Shown here: one piece after another, positions 51,401-59,483 of the stretch
Numbering within the stretch: the first letter of the stretch is position 1
Layout: every line of letters begins with the position of its first letter
Notes under the pieces: generated by a model
Told to the model about the DNA's origin: nothing
The model's input: the letters and a program-made list of their open reading frames with translations, nothing else
Database searches by the model: none
Made by a program: the position numbers and the translations under genes
DNA from: Pachypanchax playfairii
Lineage: Eukaryota > Chordata > Actinopteri > Cyprinodontiformes > Aplocheilidae
Length of the DNA: 64,000 bases
Reading direction: 5' to 3'
NCBI GenBank assembly: GCA_006937955.1
Contig: SSNP01000051.1
Span: 1,470,750-1,534,749, forward strand

Positions 51401-54400
51401 AGACCAAAAAGTGTAGAATTTAACAAGTTTACATGAGAATGTCAAAAACATGCCCAGAAACTGAAAGGTTGCATTGGTAAAGACCCACTAATACAGTTTA
51501 TAAGCAGAAAAAAACTGTTTTGAGGGTGAGTTGCTCTTTAAAGAGTCCTTGATGCTTTTTGTGTGTTGCTGTGCTAATTTGTGTTTATGTACAGAAATAA
51601 ACTGCGGTCCCCCCAAAATTCTCCCCCACACTGAGCTCCTATGGGACCACAGCAGCACACCTGGCAGTGTTGTTTTGTATGAGTGTATGGCTGGATATTA
51701 CCAGGAGAGTGGCAATAATTTGTCAACATGTTCTCTATCAGGCGAGTGGGGAGAAGTATCTGTAAAGTGTAAAGGTAGAGTAACAATCTTTGCATGTCCG
51801 TCGTCTCCTTCCATGTTCCTGCTTCTCTGATCCTGCATGTTCTGTTTGATTCTGGGTGATTCAGATCAAAACTCTTTTGCATGTACAGCCTCATCCTGAC
51901 ATGAGGAGGGTTTCCATCATTTTCTCCAGACAACTTGTCAGATCTATGTTTCAGTTCTCTTCAGGTGCATGCAGATAACAAATGATACGTTTCTATGTGA
52001 GATGAATGGGGACATATCTGAGACATTTCTGACGTTTTTCCAGCTAAATGTGGCCCGATTCCCTTCCTCAACAACTCAGAGGTAGTGTGGCATAACAGAA
52101 GTGTAGTGATCCATGGCTGTGCAGCAGGGTATCACAGCTGGAGGGGCAGCAACACATCTGTGTGTGGCAGCTCTGGGATGTGGCAGAGAGCTACAATGAA
52201 ATGTATTGGTGAGTGTGTTTCTGCATTAAAAACCAACCAAACTCAATGATTCAGGAACTGCTTGACTTTGTCTCGTTCTCAGGGGTGTGTCCAAAGGGAT
52301 GGCCCAGGGGGGCACGGGCCACCCTTCCAATTAGACTGGCCACCCCAAATGCTCCCCCCCCCACCCCCCCCAAATTCAATCAATACTTTTACAATAATCA
52401 AAGAAAATGATTAATGAAAGTAAATCATTTACACTAGCTACGTTTACATGGGCACATTTAATCGGAATAAACCCTCAATCGGAACAAAAATACGTCATGT
52501 AAACATGTCAATCAGAATGTTTTGATCCGATGCAGCCTGATCAGAATGAAATTTACTTCCGATCTAGAGGGGTGGTTTTGTCCAATCCTCATTCGGATAG
52601 ACGTGCATGTATACACCCATTCGGAATGAAGAGTTGAAAAAAGCCCACTGCGCATGCGTAAAACTTCAGCGTGACGTCTTTCCGCTTTCGCAGACCCAAG
52701 TAGAAAACATGGCGGGAGGTAAACAGAAGTGGTCTGCTGGTGACACGAGTTTCCTGCTGGAAACACTACGGGAGCTCAATATTATTGAACGTCTCGATGG
52801 CCGAAAGGCTAGAAATGCAAACATAAAGGTAATCACCTGCAGAAGGTCCATATTGGGGATAACGTGAGTCAGCTCGAGCACACGATGGGGCGGGAAAGAC
52901 GTGCAGAAAGGACGGAGTTTGTTTACTTCTTTTCTTCCCCCGGAAAGACAACTCGCTGTGCGCATGCTCAACTCATTTAACCTGATTGAGTGCTTGGTGC
53001 ATGTGTACTCATGACATGATCAGATCATTTCAGTTAGTGTCCATGTAAACAGGGATTTGGGAATTCCGATCGACCAAGATTTTAATCAGATTGGGGAAAT
53101 TTGTCGCATGTAAACGTAGCTAGTGTGCTTTGACTGATTTTTATTTCATTTTTGTTTGTATTAGCAATTTAAATTATGATGAACAGATTTTTTTAAGGTT
53201 ATGGATCCATTTACATGTGCCATACTTGAAGAAATCTGTGCCCCTACCTGCCCCCCCCAAAAATATTTTCTAGACACACCCCTGCTCATTCTAAGACTTT
53301 GGTTTGCATCTTTACAATAAATGTATGAAATATTTTGTGAAGTAATTTGTTGCAGGTTAAATTATCCTCCTTTCGTTTGAATGACAGAAATCAAGCCACC
53401 CATCAGCTACCTCGTCATCTCTAATGGAAACTGTTTGCAGTGGAAAGCAGAAAAGTATGAAGCAGATACTGAAGTTTATACGGTAAAATACTAGATTATA
53501 TTAGCCTTAGTCACTAAAGTTAACATGTTTCTGCAACCCTGACATAAACATTACACTCAATCATTTCAGGTGACTTATACTGGATTGAGAGACTACCAGA
53601 GATCCTTTCGAGACAAAGGAAAACGTTTCCTAAGGTCAAAGGCTAATCAGATAAAATTATGCCTCAAATTGCTTCCAGTAACAAACTACAGCATCTCTGT
53701 CTTTGCAGCATCTGCCAGATTCACAGCTACTGTCTCCGCTAATACCAGTTTAACAGGTGTCACATCAGCCACTGTGATTGAATCAGATTAATCCCAAACA
53801 TTTTACAATCTGAAAATATTTGATACACTAGGTTACAATGTATGTGTTGTAGGATTCTTCATATGGAGTTCTGCACATAAACTGTTTATATCATGTCATT
53901 GTTTGTATTTAATAGTACCTCCAGCACCAATCGTCCATTACACTGAGTTTGAGACTCCAAACCCAACTTTGAGGCTACAAAGATCCCCCAACACACTGGA
54001 CTCACTAAGGTATTTTAGACGAAGAAAAATATATTAAAAAGTGAAATAAAATGACCGGCATGCGGAGGCAGCATTCTGAGCAGAGATGCCCAGACCTCCC
54101 GCAAGCGCTCCTGCAAAAGGCTTTAAAAAATACTCCCAGCAACCATACAAATATTTTATTTTAAAATACAATTGACTTTGGACAATGGCGACTTCCTCCA
54201 CAAGAACCAAAAATCAAACCAACATAAATGAACCACAGACAGAGTGCAAAGTACAAAAACACACGTATATCCGCCATTGTTGTTGTTGTTTCACGCGCTG
54301 TGACGTCGCGGACAAAGACTTTTGCGCGCCACTTTTCATAGCCAGATGGGCACGCCCATATCCCCACTTACGTCCGCTTTATGTTTCCACCGCCTCATGC

Positions 54401-57400
54401 GAGTTGATCCACGCTATACTGTACCACTCTCAAGCGCACCGTGCCGATTTGTCGGTGGAAAAGGGGCAATAGTCCTGCCAATGTGTCCTTGGTCTTCTTG
54501 GAGGCCTCCTCCCAGTGGAGGCACCAGGAACACCTCCCAAGGGAGGCGCCCAGGAGGCATCCGAAAGAGATGCCCAAGCCACTTCAACTGGCTCCTCTCG
54601 ATGTGAAGGAGCAGCAGCACTTCTCTTAGCTCCTCCTGGGTGACCAAGCTCCTCACCCTATCTCTAAGGAGGGAGCTCCCTACGGAGGAAACTCATTTAA
54701 ACCGCTTGTGTCTGCAATCTCATCCTTTCGGCCAAATCTTATGACCATAGGTGAGGGTTGGAATGTAGATTGACCAGTAAATCGAGAACCTTGCCTTTTG
54801 ACTCAACTCCTTCTTCACCACAACAGTCTGATACAGCGACTGCATCACTGCAGACGCTGTACTGATCTGTCTGTCAATGCTGCGATCCATCCGCCCCTCA
54901 CTCGTGAATGAGACCCCGAGATACTCAAACTCATCCACTTGAGACAAGGACTCTCCACCGACCTGAAGAGGGCAAGCCACCCTGTTTCGGATGAGAACCA
55001 TGGCCTTGGATTTGGAGGTGCTGATTCTCATCCCAGCCGCTTCACACTCGGCTGCAAACCGCTCCAGCACACTCTGAAGGTCCTGGCTCGATGGGGACAA
55101 AAAAACAACATCATCTGCAAACAGCAGAGATGAGATCCTGTGGTCCCCAAACCAGCCCCCCTCCGGGCCACTGGCTGCACCTAGAAATTCTGACCATAAA
55201 AGTAATGAACAGAACCGGGGAAAAAGGGGCAGCCCTGGCAGAGACCAACATGCACTGGGAACAGGTCTGACTTACTGACGGCAATGCAAACCAAGCTCCT
55301 GCTGTGGTTGTACAGGGAACGGACAGCCCTTAGCAAAGAGCCTTGAACCCCATACTCCCAGAGCACCCCCCACAGTACATCCCAGGAGCAGACAGTCGAA
55401 CGCCTTCTCCAGATCCCCAAAGCACATGTGGACTGGTGAACCTTCGAGTCCCCGATGGAGGGTATAGAGCTGGTTCAGTGTTCCACGACCAGGACGAAAA
55501 CCCCACTCCTCCTGAATCCAAGGTTCAACTAGATAAACGTTAGGGAAAACTAGTTTCAAACCCGTTCAAGCTCAGAGGAAGCTGACTGCTTGAAAATTTA
55601 CCTTGATTCAGGCCTGTACTCTGTTAATGTTCATCATGCTAATTCGCTGGACTCTGATTGGTTAACAGCTAGCCTATGAGAGCAAGGCTTCCTGTATCCC
55701 CCCCACACTGTCCAAATGCACTATGACTTTCTGAGTATCATCCCTAATAACATCCTTAATAAAGCCAAGTTGCGGGAGATTTCCGAACAGGACGAGCAGA
55801 GATGGAACTTTAATTTCGAGACCAACACCCCTCTAGATGAGGATTACGTGTGGGAAGAGGTGCCTGCGGGTAAGACTCCAGTTTTTTTTTCAGGAATCCA
55901 TGTACAATGGCAGAGCCCCCCTCAGACCCCGCTGCCAAGTTAACTACAAGTTCTCTCCAAAAATAAACTGAAGCTATTTGCCCAACAAATCTAGATTTTT
56001 CAGCAATCTGTGCATTGTGGAAGTTCGGCTGAAGCATAGCACAACAACTCTTGACAGTCCGCCATGTTTGCTACAGAACATCTGAGCTAACTTTGCAGGT
56101 GTGGTCTCAACTGTGCAAGCTGATGAAAACTAATGAGCAAAATCCATGTGAAGTCATAATGATAGGGTTTTCAAACTCACCTGATTCCTGCACCTGTCTC
56201 ATTTAAGTGAATAAGAACAGAAAGAGAAGTCATTGTGTAATTTTCACACCCAATAAAAAACTAAGAACACATGTGGAGCTAAAATATTCAATATAAAACT
56301 TGGAAAAATGTTTTCTTGTTTTTTTATGGGAGGGCACATTTAAAAGTTGGAGTTGCATCTAGTGTGTGTGATATGATGTTTAGGTCTGAAAGCATTAGCA
56401 TTATGTGGGTATATGGACTTTTACATGAAGATGTTAAAACAGGGACAATTTGTGTGTTTGTGTGCTGCTACTTCAGACACGACAGATTGAGAAACTATTT
56501 TTATTTCACTTCGTTAATAAAATGTTGCATTCTTTGTTTTTGTTTGGCAGTTTGTACCAAGTCTTTGTGCTTCCTGTAGAGGGGGTAATCATGTTTGACT
56601 GCTCCTCTCCTGCGAGCTTGAACACCTCGACCAAAGTAAAGTCACCAGCAGAGTTTGTGATTGGTCAGCTTCATGTCCCGAATGTTGGAACAGAAATGAA
56701 CTTTACTGTAGGGGACGGCTTCCTCTACGGGGGCTTTCACAACACACCACTGGAGAGCGGCACAACCTATTACATCATCTTACGAGCTGTCAGTCACTGG
56801 AAAATGGCGAGTTGTAACTGTTGTTGCATAATTTTAAAAGCATTATGAATCAGAAATAGCAGCAAATGTTCACTGAGTGTTTCTTCTCCAAGGTTTCGAA
56901 AAGTAGCTGTGTGCTCTGGGCCAAAATATCAGGTAACGCGCCTTGTTGTGTTCTGAAGCTGACATGAAGCAACAGTTCAAACATCATGATGCAACAACAG
57001 GAAGGAAAACTGATGTGGAAAATGGAAAGTGAACGCTGCATTTCCTCCTGCCAGGTACATCTTACATCCTGAGGGCTTCATCGCTGTCTGCTGCTGCTTT
57101 TGTTGGAGTGGTTGTCGTCCTCATACTGGGAGGATACAGTTTAAGCTGGTACGGCAAATTTACCTCCATTTCATCCTCCACACAATCTGAAATGTATGTA
57201 TTTATATTTGTACTGAAGGCTGGAGGCAGTAAATGTGTTTTTCTTTATTGCCTTTTGATTAATTCATTAATTTATTGACTGTGTCAGTGTAAACTTGATG
57301 TTTAGGTGCTTAGATTTCTCACATGACTGAATGTAATGTGCCTGCCGTAAAGTTCAGACAAAGTGCATGGGATGTTTTAATCGTAGTTCATTCATTTTGT

Positions 57401-57434
57401 TTCTTTTTTTTTCAGGTGTGTCAAAAGGACTTGA
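42893..57434 (+). CDS. susd1: Sushi domain-containing protein 1 (SUSD1-like), 18 exons, 860 aa, complete
   Basis: Predicted type I membrane protein of unknown biochemical role. Exons: 42893-42947, 43044-43187, 44977-45132, 45272-45424, 47099-47278, 49120-49299, 49437-49616, 49703-49882, 49986-50165, 51595-51774, 52044-52208, 53388-53482, 53570-53756, 53916-54009, 56551-56806, 56893-56932, 57055-57193 and 57416-57434. They sum to 2583 nt, exactly 861 codons with TGA, and all phases agree. Order: signal peptide (residues 1-18 and a few more), EGF-like x3 (19-169), sushi x7 (170-584), FN3-like region (about 585-795), TM helix (about 819-838), short tail ending CVKRT. EGF+sushi+FN3+TM in this order is the SUSD1 layout. 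Intron 15 is GC-AG. The last two exon joins are the least certain. Poly(A) signal AATAAA 57551-57556. Confidence 0.88.
43785..44620. mobile_element. Unclassified repeat-like block with hairpin and 20-bp array in susd1 intron 2
   Basis: Starts near a strong hairpin: CAGACCGTCCTGCATT (43865-43880) and its complement AATGCAGGACGGTCTG, with a 7-base loop. A CpG-rich stretch follows with an ATG in context (AACATGGCGGACTCG, about 44027) and an 112-codon open frame of unknown content. It looks like a transposon promoter and first exon. No TIR pair was proven. Confidence 0.35.
44201..44380. repeat. 20-bp minisatellite, nine copies
   Basis: Nine perfect-length units of CTGTAGCTACCATTACGGCT, where the first base is C or A. 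C and A units alternate for the first seven copies and then three C units follow. A partial unit precedes at about 44190. Confidence 0.97.
45740..46055 (-). mobile_element. LINE reverse transcriptase fragment in susd1 intron 4
   Basis: Minus strand codons read QKTQVDASTITWIKDYLTN, then RPQFVKLKSCMSDQV and GAPQGPVLSPFLFTLYTSDF. The last is the conserved RT block containing Q-G-x-x-L-S-P-F. It belongs to the jockey/CR1/L2-like family seen elsewhere in the window but covers a more N-terminal part. Confidence 0.75.
46240..46950. mobile_element. Interrupted teleost repeat in susd1 intron 4
   Basis: The outer parts (CTAAGCTAACACTGACTATA to TTAAAAGTAGATTAA, about 46287-46350; and GAGGAAGCTGGTTCCACAGG to CTCTGCCTCCCAT, about 46869-46923) are adjacent in the common teleost repeat I remember. 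About 500 bp of unrelated sequence separates them here, suggesting a later insertion. The class of the inserted DNA is not known. Confidence 0.45.
47099..52208 (+). CDS. susd1: susd1 exons 5-11: seven sushi (CCP) modules, one per exon
   Basis: Six consecutive exons are exactly 180 bp and the seventh is 165 bp. Each begins in phase 1 with (E/A)-x-x-C-G/L-x-P and ends x-x-C-x|G, with four cysteines, a central Y-x-C or F-x-C and a G-x-W near the end. Modules 2-6 share W-x-x-x-S-x-x-G-S-V and are more like each other than like module 1. Module 7 lacks about five residues after its conserved Trp. Potential N-glycosylation sites (NNS, NIS, NGS, NVS, NSS, NLS, NTS) recur at equivalent places. Confidence 0.9.
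47279..49119. other. susd1: susd1 intron 5, no feature recognised
   Basis: AT-rich intronic DNA. I see no further sushi exon and no named repeat. Confidence 0.5.
50267..51541. mobile_element. TTAA-flanked element in susd1 intron 9, with another inverted-repeat element inside
   Basis: Left TTAA (50267-50270) is followed by AGAGGAACTCACCCCC. The right end GAGGGTGAGTTGCTCT is followed by TTAA (51538-51541). These are inverted with few mismatches. The 1275 bp between has no transposase frame, but contains a second inverted-repeat element at 50648-51248. Confidence 0.8.
50648..51248. mobile_element. Nested inverted-repeat element
   Basis: Starts GGGTGTTTCTCAATGTCAA and ends TTGACATTGAGAAACACCC in inverted form, with one base change near the inner edge. 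About 600 bp, non-coding. Superfamily not assigned because the target duplication is unclear (ATG on both sides at most). Confidence 0.75.
52433..53125 (+). mobile_element. Harbinger-like element nested in the hAT element
   Basis: The ends ACTAGCTACGTTTACATG and CATGTAAACGTAGCTAGT are exact inverted repeats. Repeated AATCGGA/TCCGATT-type words occur near both ends. It carries a short Myb/SANT-like open frame. PIF/Harbinger is proposed from the TIR style and the Myb-like protein, which these elements encode beside the transposase. The transposase itself is absent. Confidence 0.65.
52709..52867 (+). pseudogene. Truncated Myb/SANT-like frame of the Harbinger-like element
   Basis: ATG in context (AACATGGCGGG) begins MAGGKQKWSAGDTSFLLETL, then RELNIIERLDGRKARN, which looks like the first part of a Myb/SANT or MADF-type DNA-binding domain. 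It stops after 52 codons (TGA 52865-52867), far short of a full domain. Probably a decayed accessory gene of the mobile element. Confidence 0.55.
53388..57434 (+). CDS. susd1: susd1 exons 12-18: FN3-like region, transmembrane helix, short tail
   Basis: Exons 12-13 have an FN3-like ending (LCLKLLPVTNYSISVFA). Exon 15 contains EFVIGQLHVPNVGTEMNFTV and ESGTTYYIILRAVSHWKM, an FN3-like or juxtamembrane module. Exon 17 encodes ASSLSAAAFVGVVVVLILGG, the single TM helix. The cytoplasmic tail is only about 20 residues. Exon 18 (five codons then TGA) follows an excellent TTTTTTTTTCAG acceptor. An alternative donor four amino-acid positions after the helix keeps the same phase, so the tail length is uncertain. 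Confidence 0.75.
54010..54465. other. susd1: susd1 intron 14, left part, probable repeat of unknown class
   Basis: CpG-bearing, with CACGCGCTGTGACGTCGCGG at about 54292-54311 and an ATG frame of no recognised content at 54185. Different in composition from the neighbouring exons; likely mobile-element DNA but no termini were found. Confidence 0.35.
54470..55560 (-). mobile_element. LINE reverse transcriptase, second family, 5'-truncated and frameshifted
   Basis: Minus strand blocks in order from the right: WGFRPGRGTLNQLYTLHRGL, then DLEKAFDCL (RT motif A region), then a broken stretch, then ISTSKSKAMVLIRNRVACPL, VDEFEYLGVSFTSEGRMDRS, LSQKARFSIYWSIYIPTLTY and, at the left end, IERSQLKWLGHLFRMPPGRL. 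This is the order of a very common teleost non-LTR retrotransposon. Several frameshifts separate the blocks. The fragment at 30285-30720 is a more decayed relative. Confidence 0.85.
55590..56320. mobile_element. MITE family A relative carrying a foreign insert
   Basis: Shares with the 35156 and 61713 elements the blocks TTAATGTTCATCATGCTAAT, GGTTAACAGCTAGCCTATGA, the AGCTGATGAAAACTAATGAG region and, at the right, GTGGAGCTAAAATATTCAA. Between about 55705 and 56095, where the other copies have only about 60 bp, it holds about 390 bp of different DNA including a CDKN1-like coding fragment. TTAA edges were not found, and the left edge abuts the LINE. Confidence 0.6.
55752..55972 (+). pseudogene. 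CDKN1-family (p21/p27/p57) CDI-domain fragment inside the repeat
   Basis: A + strand frame reads KAKLREISEQDEQ, RWNFNFETNTPL, DYVWEEVPAGKTPVF (about 55761-55885), matching the cyclin/CDK-binding core of CDK inhibitors (R-W-N-F-D-F, P-L, Y-x-W-E-x-V, P-x-F). At a run of nine Ts (55882-55890) the frame shifts; the other frame continues QESMYNGRAPLRPRCQVN and stops (TGA about 55967-55969), as CDI proteins have F-Y-x-E after this point. The N-terminal cyclin-binding L-F-G motif and the C-terminal half are absent. It is a gene fragment, not a working inhibitor. Closest parent (cdkn1c-type is my guess) is unknown. Confidence 0.7.
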
Positions 57435-57550
57435 CTCTTCTCATTGCAGATGTTTTTTTTAGACACTGTTACAAACAAAATGAATCATTCGTTTTTGTTT
57501 CTGAGTCTGTAAATACTTATTAATTAAATTATTTCAAAATAGTAGTTTGT

Positions 57551-57556
57551 AATAAA
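57551..57556 (+). promoter_or_regulatory. susd1: susd1 polyadenylation signal AATAAA
   Basis: First AATAAA after the susd1 stop, 117 bp downstream, in an AT-rich context. Confidence 0.65.
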
Positions 57557-58059
57557 CGTTGTCATTGTCTAAAGTAGAAGAGTATGTATTATTGACTGCA
57601 TTATTAACTCACAAGCCATTTATTCCGGTTAAGGAAACAGAAGCAAATCTTGAAACTAACCAGACTCGTTCCTGAAGTATTTTAAATTTACAGTTTTACA
57701 CACAGAACTGCTCATCTAGTCGTTACCAGCCGGTTTTCTGACTTTTGACTGAAGAAGAAAAGTTTCTGAACCCTGGATTTGTGAATAACTCATTTACATG
57801 GAACCTGAACGTAAACATGAGTCATTATGCCTGAAATGAACCGTTTATTTTATTTATTTGTTCTTCTTTGTGTGTCAAAGGAAAATATATGTAATGGTTT
57901 GACACTAGTTGTTGTTGAACTATACATATATACAGTATATATATATATAATATAAACAACTATATATACATAAATATATATTAGAGGAAGTAAAAGTAAT
58001 AGGCTATTTGAATAATTCATCTATTGTGAGCTATATTTTGACTTCAGCTCGTGTCTTCA
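57557..58059. other. Intergenic between susd1 and zbtb26, with AT-rich tract
   Basis: No gene seen. A TA-rich low-complexity tract lies at about 57922-57985. Confidence 0.5.
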
Positions 58060-58219
58060 GGATGTTTGTAGTTTGAGTGAATCTTTTTAAAGTTAATGTG
58101 TTCTAATCAGTTTGGACATGTACATCCGGAGCAGCAGCTCTTCATCCTCACACAGGAACACATCAGACTCTCACCGACACAAAGCCGTTTCCTCGGGTTT
58201 TTTAAGGCGGACTCACCAG
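58060..58219 (+). promoter_or_regulatory. zbtb26: Possible zbtb26 promoter / 5' UTR exon
   Basis: The stretch becomes CpG-bearing and contains CATCCGGAGCAGCAGC and GTTTCCTCGGG. It ends in a possible donor ACCAG|GTACTT (58219/58220) that could join to the acceptor CCCATCAG (59458-59465) just before the zbtb26 start codon. Inferred from position and composition only. Confidence 0.35.
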
Positions 58220-59465
58220 GTACTTGACACTTTCTTTCTGTGTAAACTCATTAAAATCCCAGTTTAATAAACATCATTCAGCTTCATTTCAGCTGACATG
58301 CTGTGAGCTGTTAGCTTACAGCGGAGGAGCAGGCCACAACCACATCAAGAGGTTTCGCGGTGATTCGTGGTGAATGTTGAGTTTCGTTTCATGTAAGACA
58401 CGTAACGGGATTTTACTTTCATTGTCACTGTAACTTAATGAATGTTGCTCAGGTGTTTATTCTGTGGCACAGAAGCAGAACGGTTCCGTTAGCCGGCGTG
58501 CTAAGCTAACACAACTCTGGAAAAACACAATCCGCTTAAACATGAACGAGACCGTTTTACTGTTATCTGTGACATGTAGGCCATCCTAAACTCTGACTAC
58601 AATTTAGATGATTATTTCACTGATACATCGTTCGGTTTTGTTTCGTTTTCCACTATGAAAAATCCAGAAATGTCCAGGAGATTCTGGAATCTGTGCAGGT
58701 AACACCAAACCCTCAATATACACCTCAGATCTGTTTGTTCCAGATTCACATTCAGTTTTATTTACACAGAATCAGCTCATAAAGTAATTTTAAGGCCCTT
58801 TCCAGAAACATCAAGTCTAATTTACATCAACATGTCAGATTCAAACTTATAAAAACATTTCAATCAGTTGAAAGTAATACCAGATTCAGAAATGACAATT
58901 AGTAAAGTTATTCTAAGGATCCATCTTTGTCCTGATCAGGGTTATTGATGACGCTGAATCCTCACATGGTCCCATTTCTTAATCTGTGATTAATTAATTA
59001 TTTTTCACATAAACTTTATTTACCAAAACATTATTTAAAACAAGATTAAGAAAAAAAAAACATGACAGTATGAGATTAATAAAATATTTGGAAGCAGAAA
59101 AAGATTAAAACTTAGAAGTAATTAGTTATTTTATCCTATAAAAACAAAACATCTTCAGTGTTGCTTTTGAAAAAGTGGGCTTGAGTTGTAAGATCCAAAA
59201 ATCCAACCTGGGAGCTCATGGAAACTGGATCTGGTTGTTGGTTCAACAACAGAAGACCGAGACATCTGGTCTTCAGGACTCAACAGACAGGTGGTGATAA
59301 TTATCTAAATAACTTTGTTAAATTGGATCAGAGTGTGGAATCACTGTGTTTGGATAAAACTTTAGTTCACTATCTATCTGTCATGTAAAAGTTGGTTGAA
59401 ATTCACTGAATTAAAAATGTTCTGTGTTCAGAGGAAATGATCAATGATTCAATCTGTCCCATCAG
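58220..59465 (+). other. zbtb26: Presumed zbtb26 5' intron
   Basis: AT-rich, with no second coding exon seen. It ends in TCTGTCCCATCAG, a usable acceptor 18 bp upstream of the ATG. Confidence 0.4.
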
Positions 59466-59483
59466 GCCCACTGCTGGTTCGCC

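Larger units (their letters stand above)
52280..53284 (+). mobile_element. Non-autonomous hAT element in susd1 intron 11
   Basis: Starts CAGGGGTGTGTCCAAAGG and ends GACACACCCCTG. Flanks CTCGTTCT (52272-52279) and CTCATTCT (53285-53292) form an 8-bp duplication with one mismatch, as for hAT. A Harbinger-like element is nested inside. Confidence 0.85.

Noticed and set aside
52213..52410. 65-codon frame after susd1 exon 11
   Set aside because: It runs from intron into the hAT element and the donor at 52209 explains the exon end.
53570..53791. Open frame extending past 53756 as a terminal susd1 exon
   Set aside because: The donor GTGTCAC at 53757 and downstream exons with matching phase, including the TM exon, support splicing onward.
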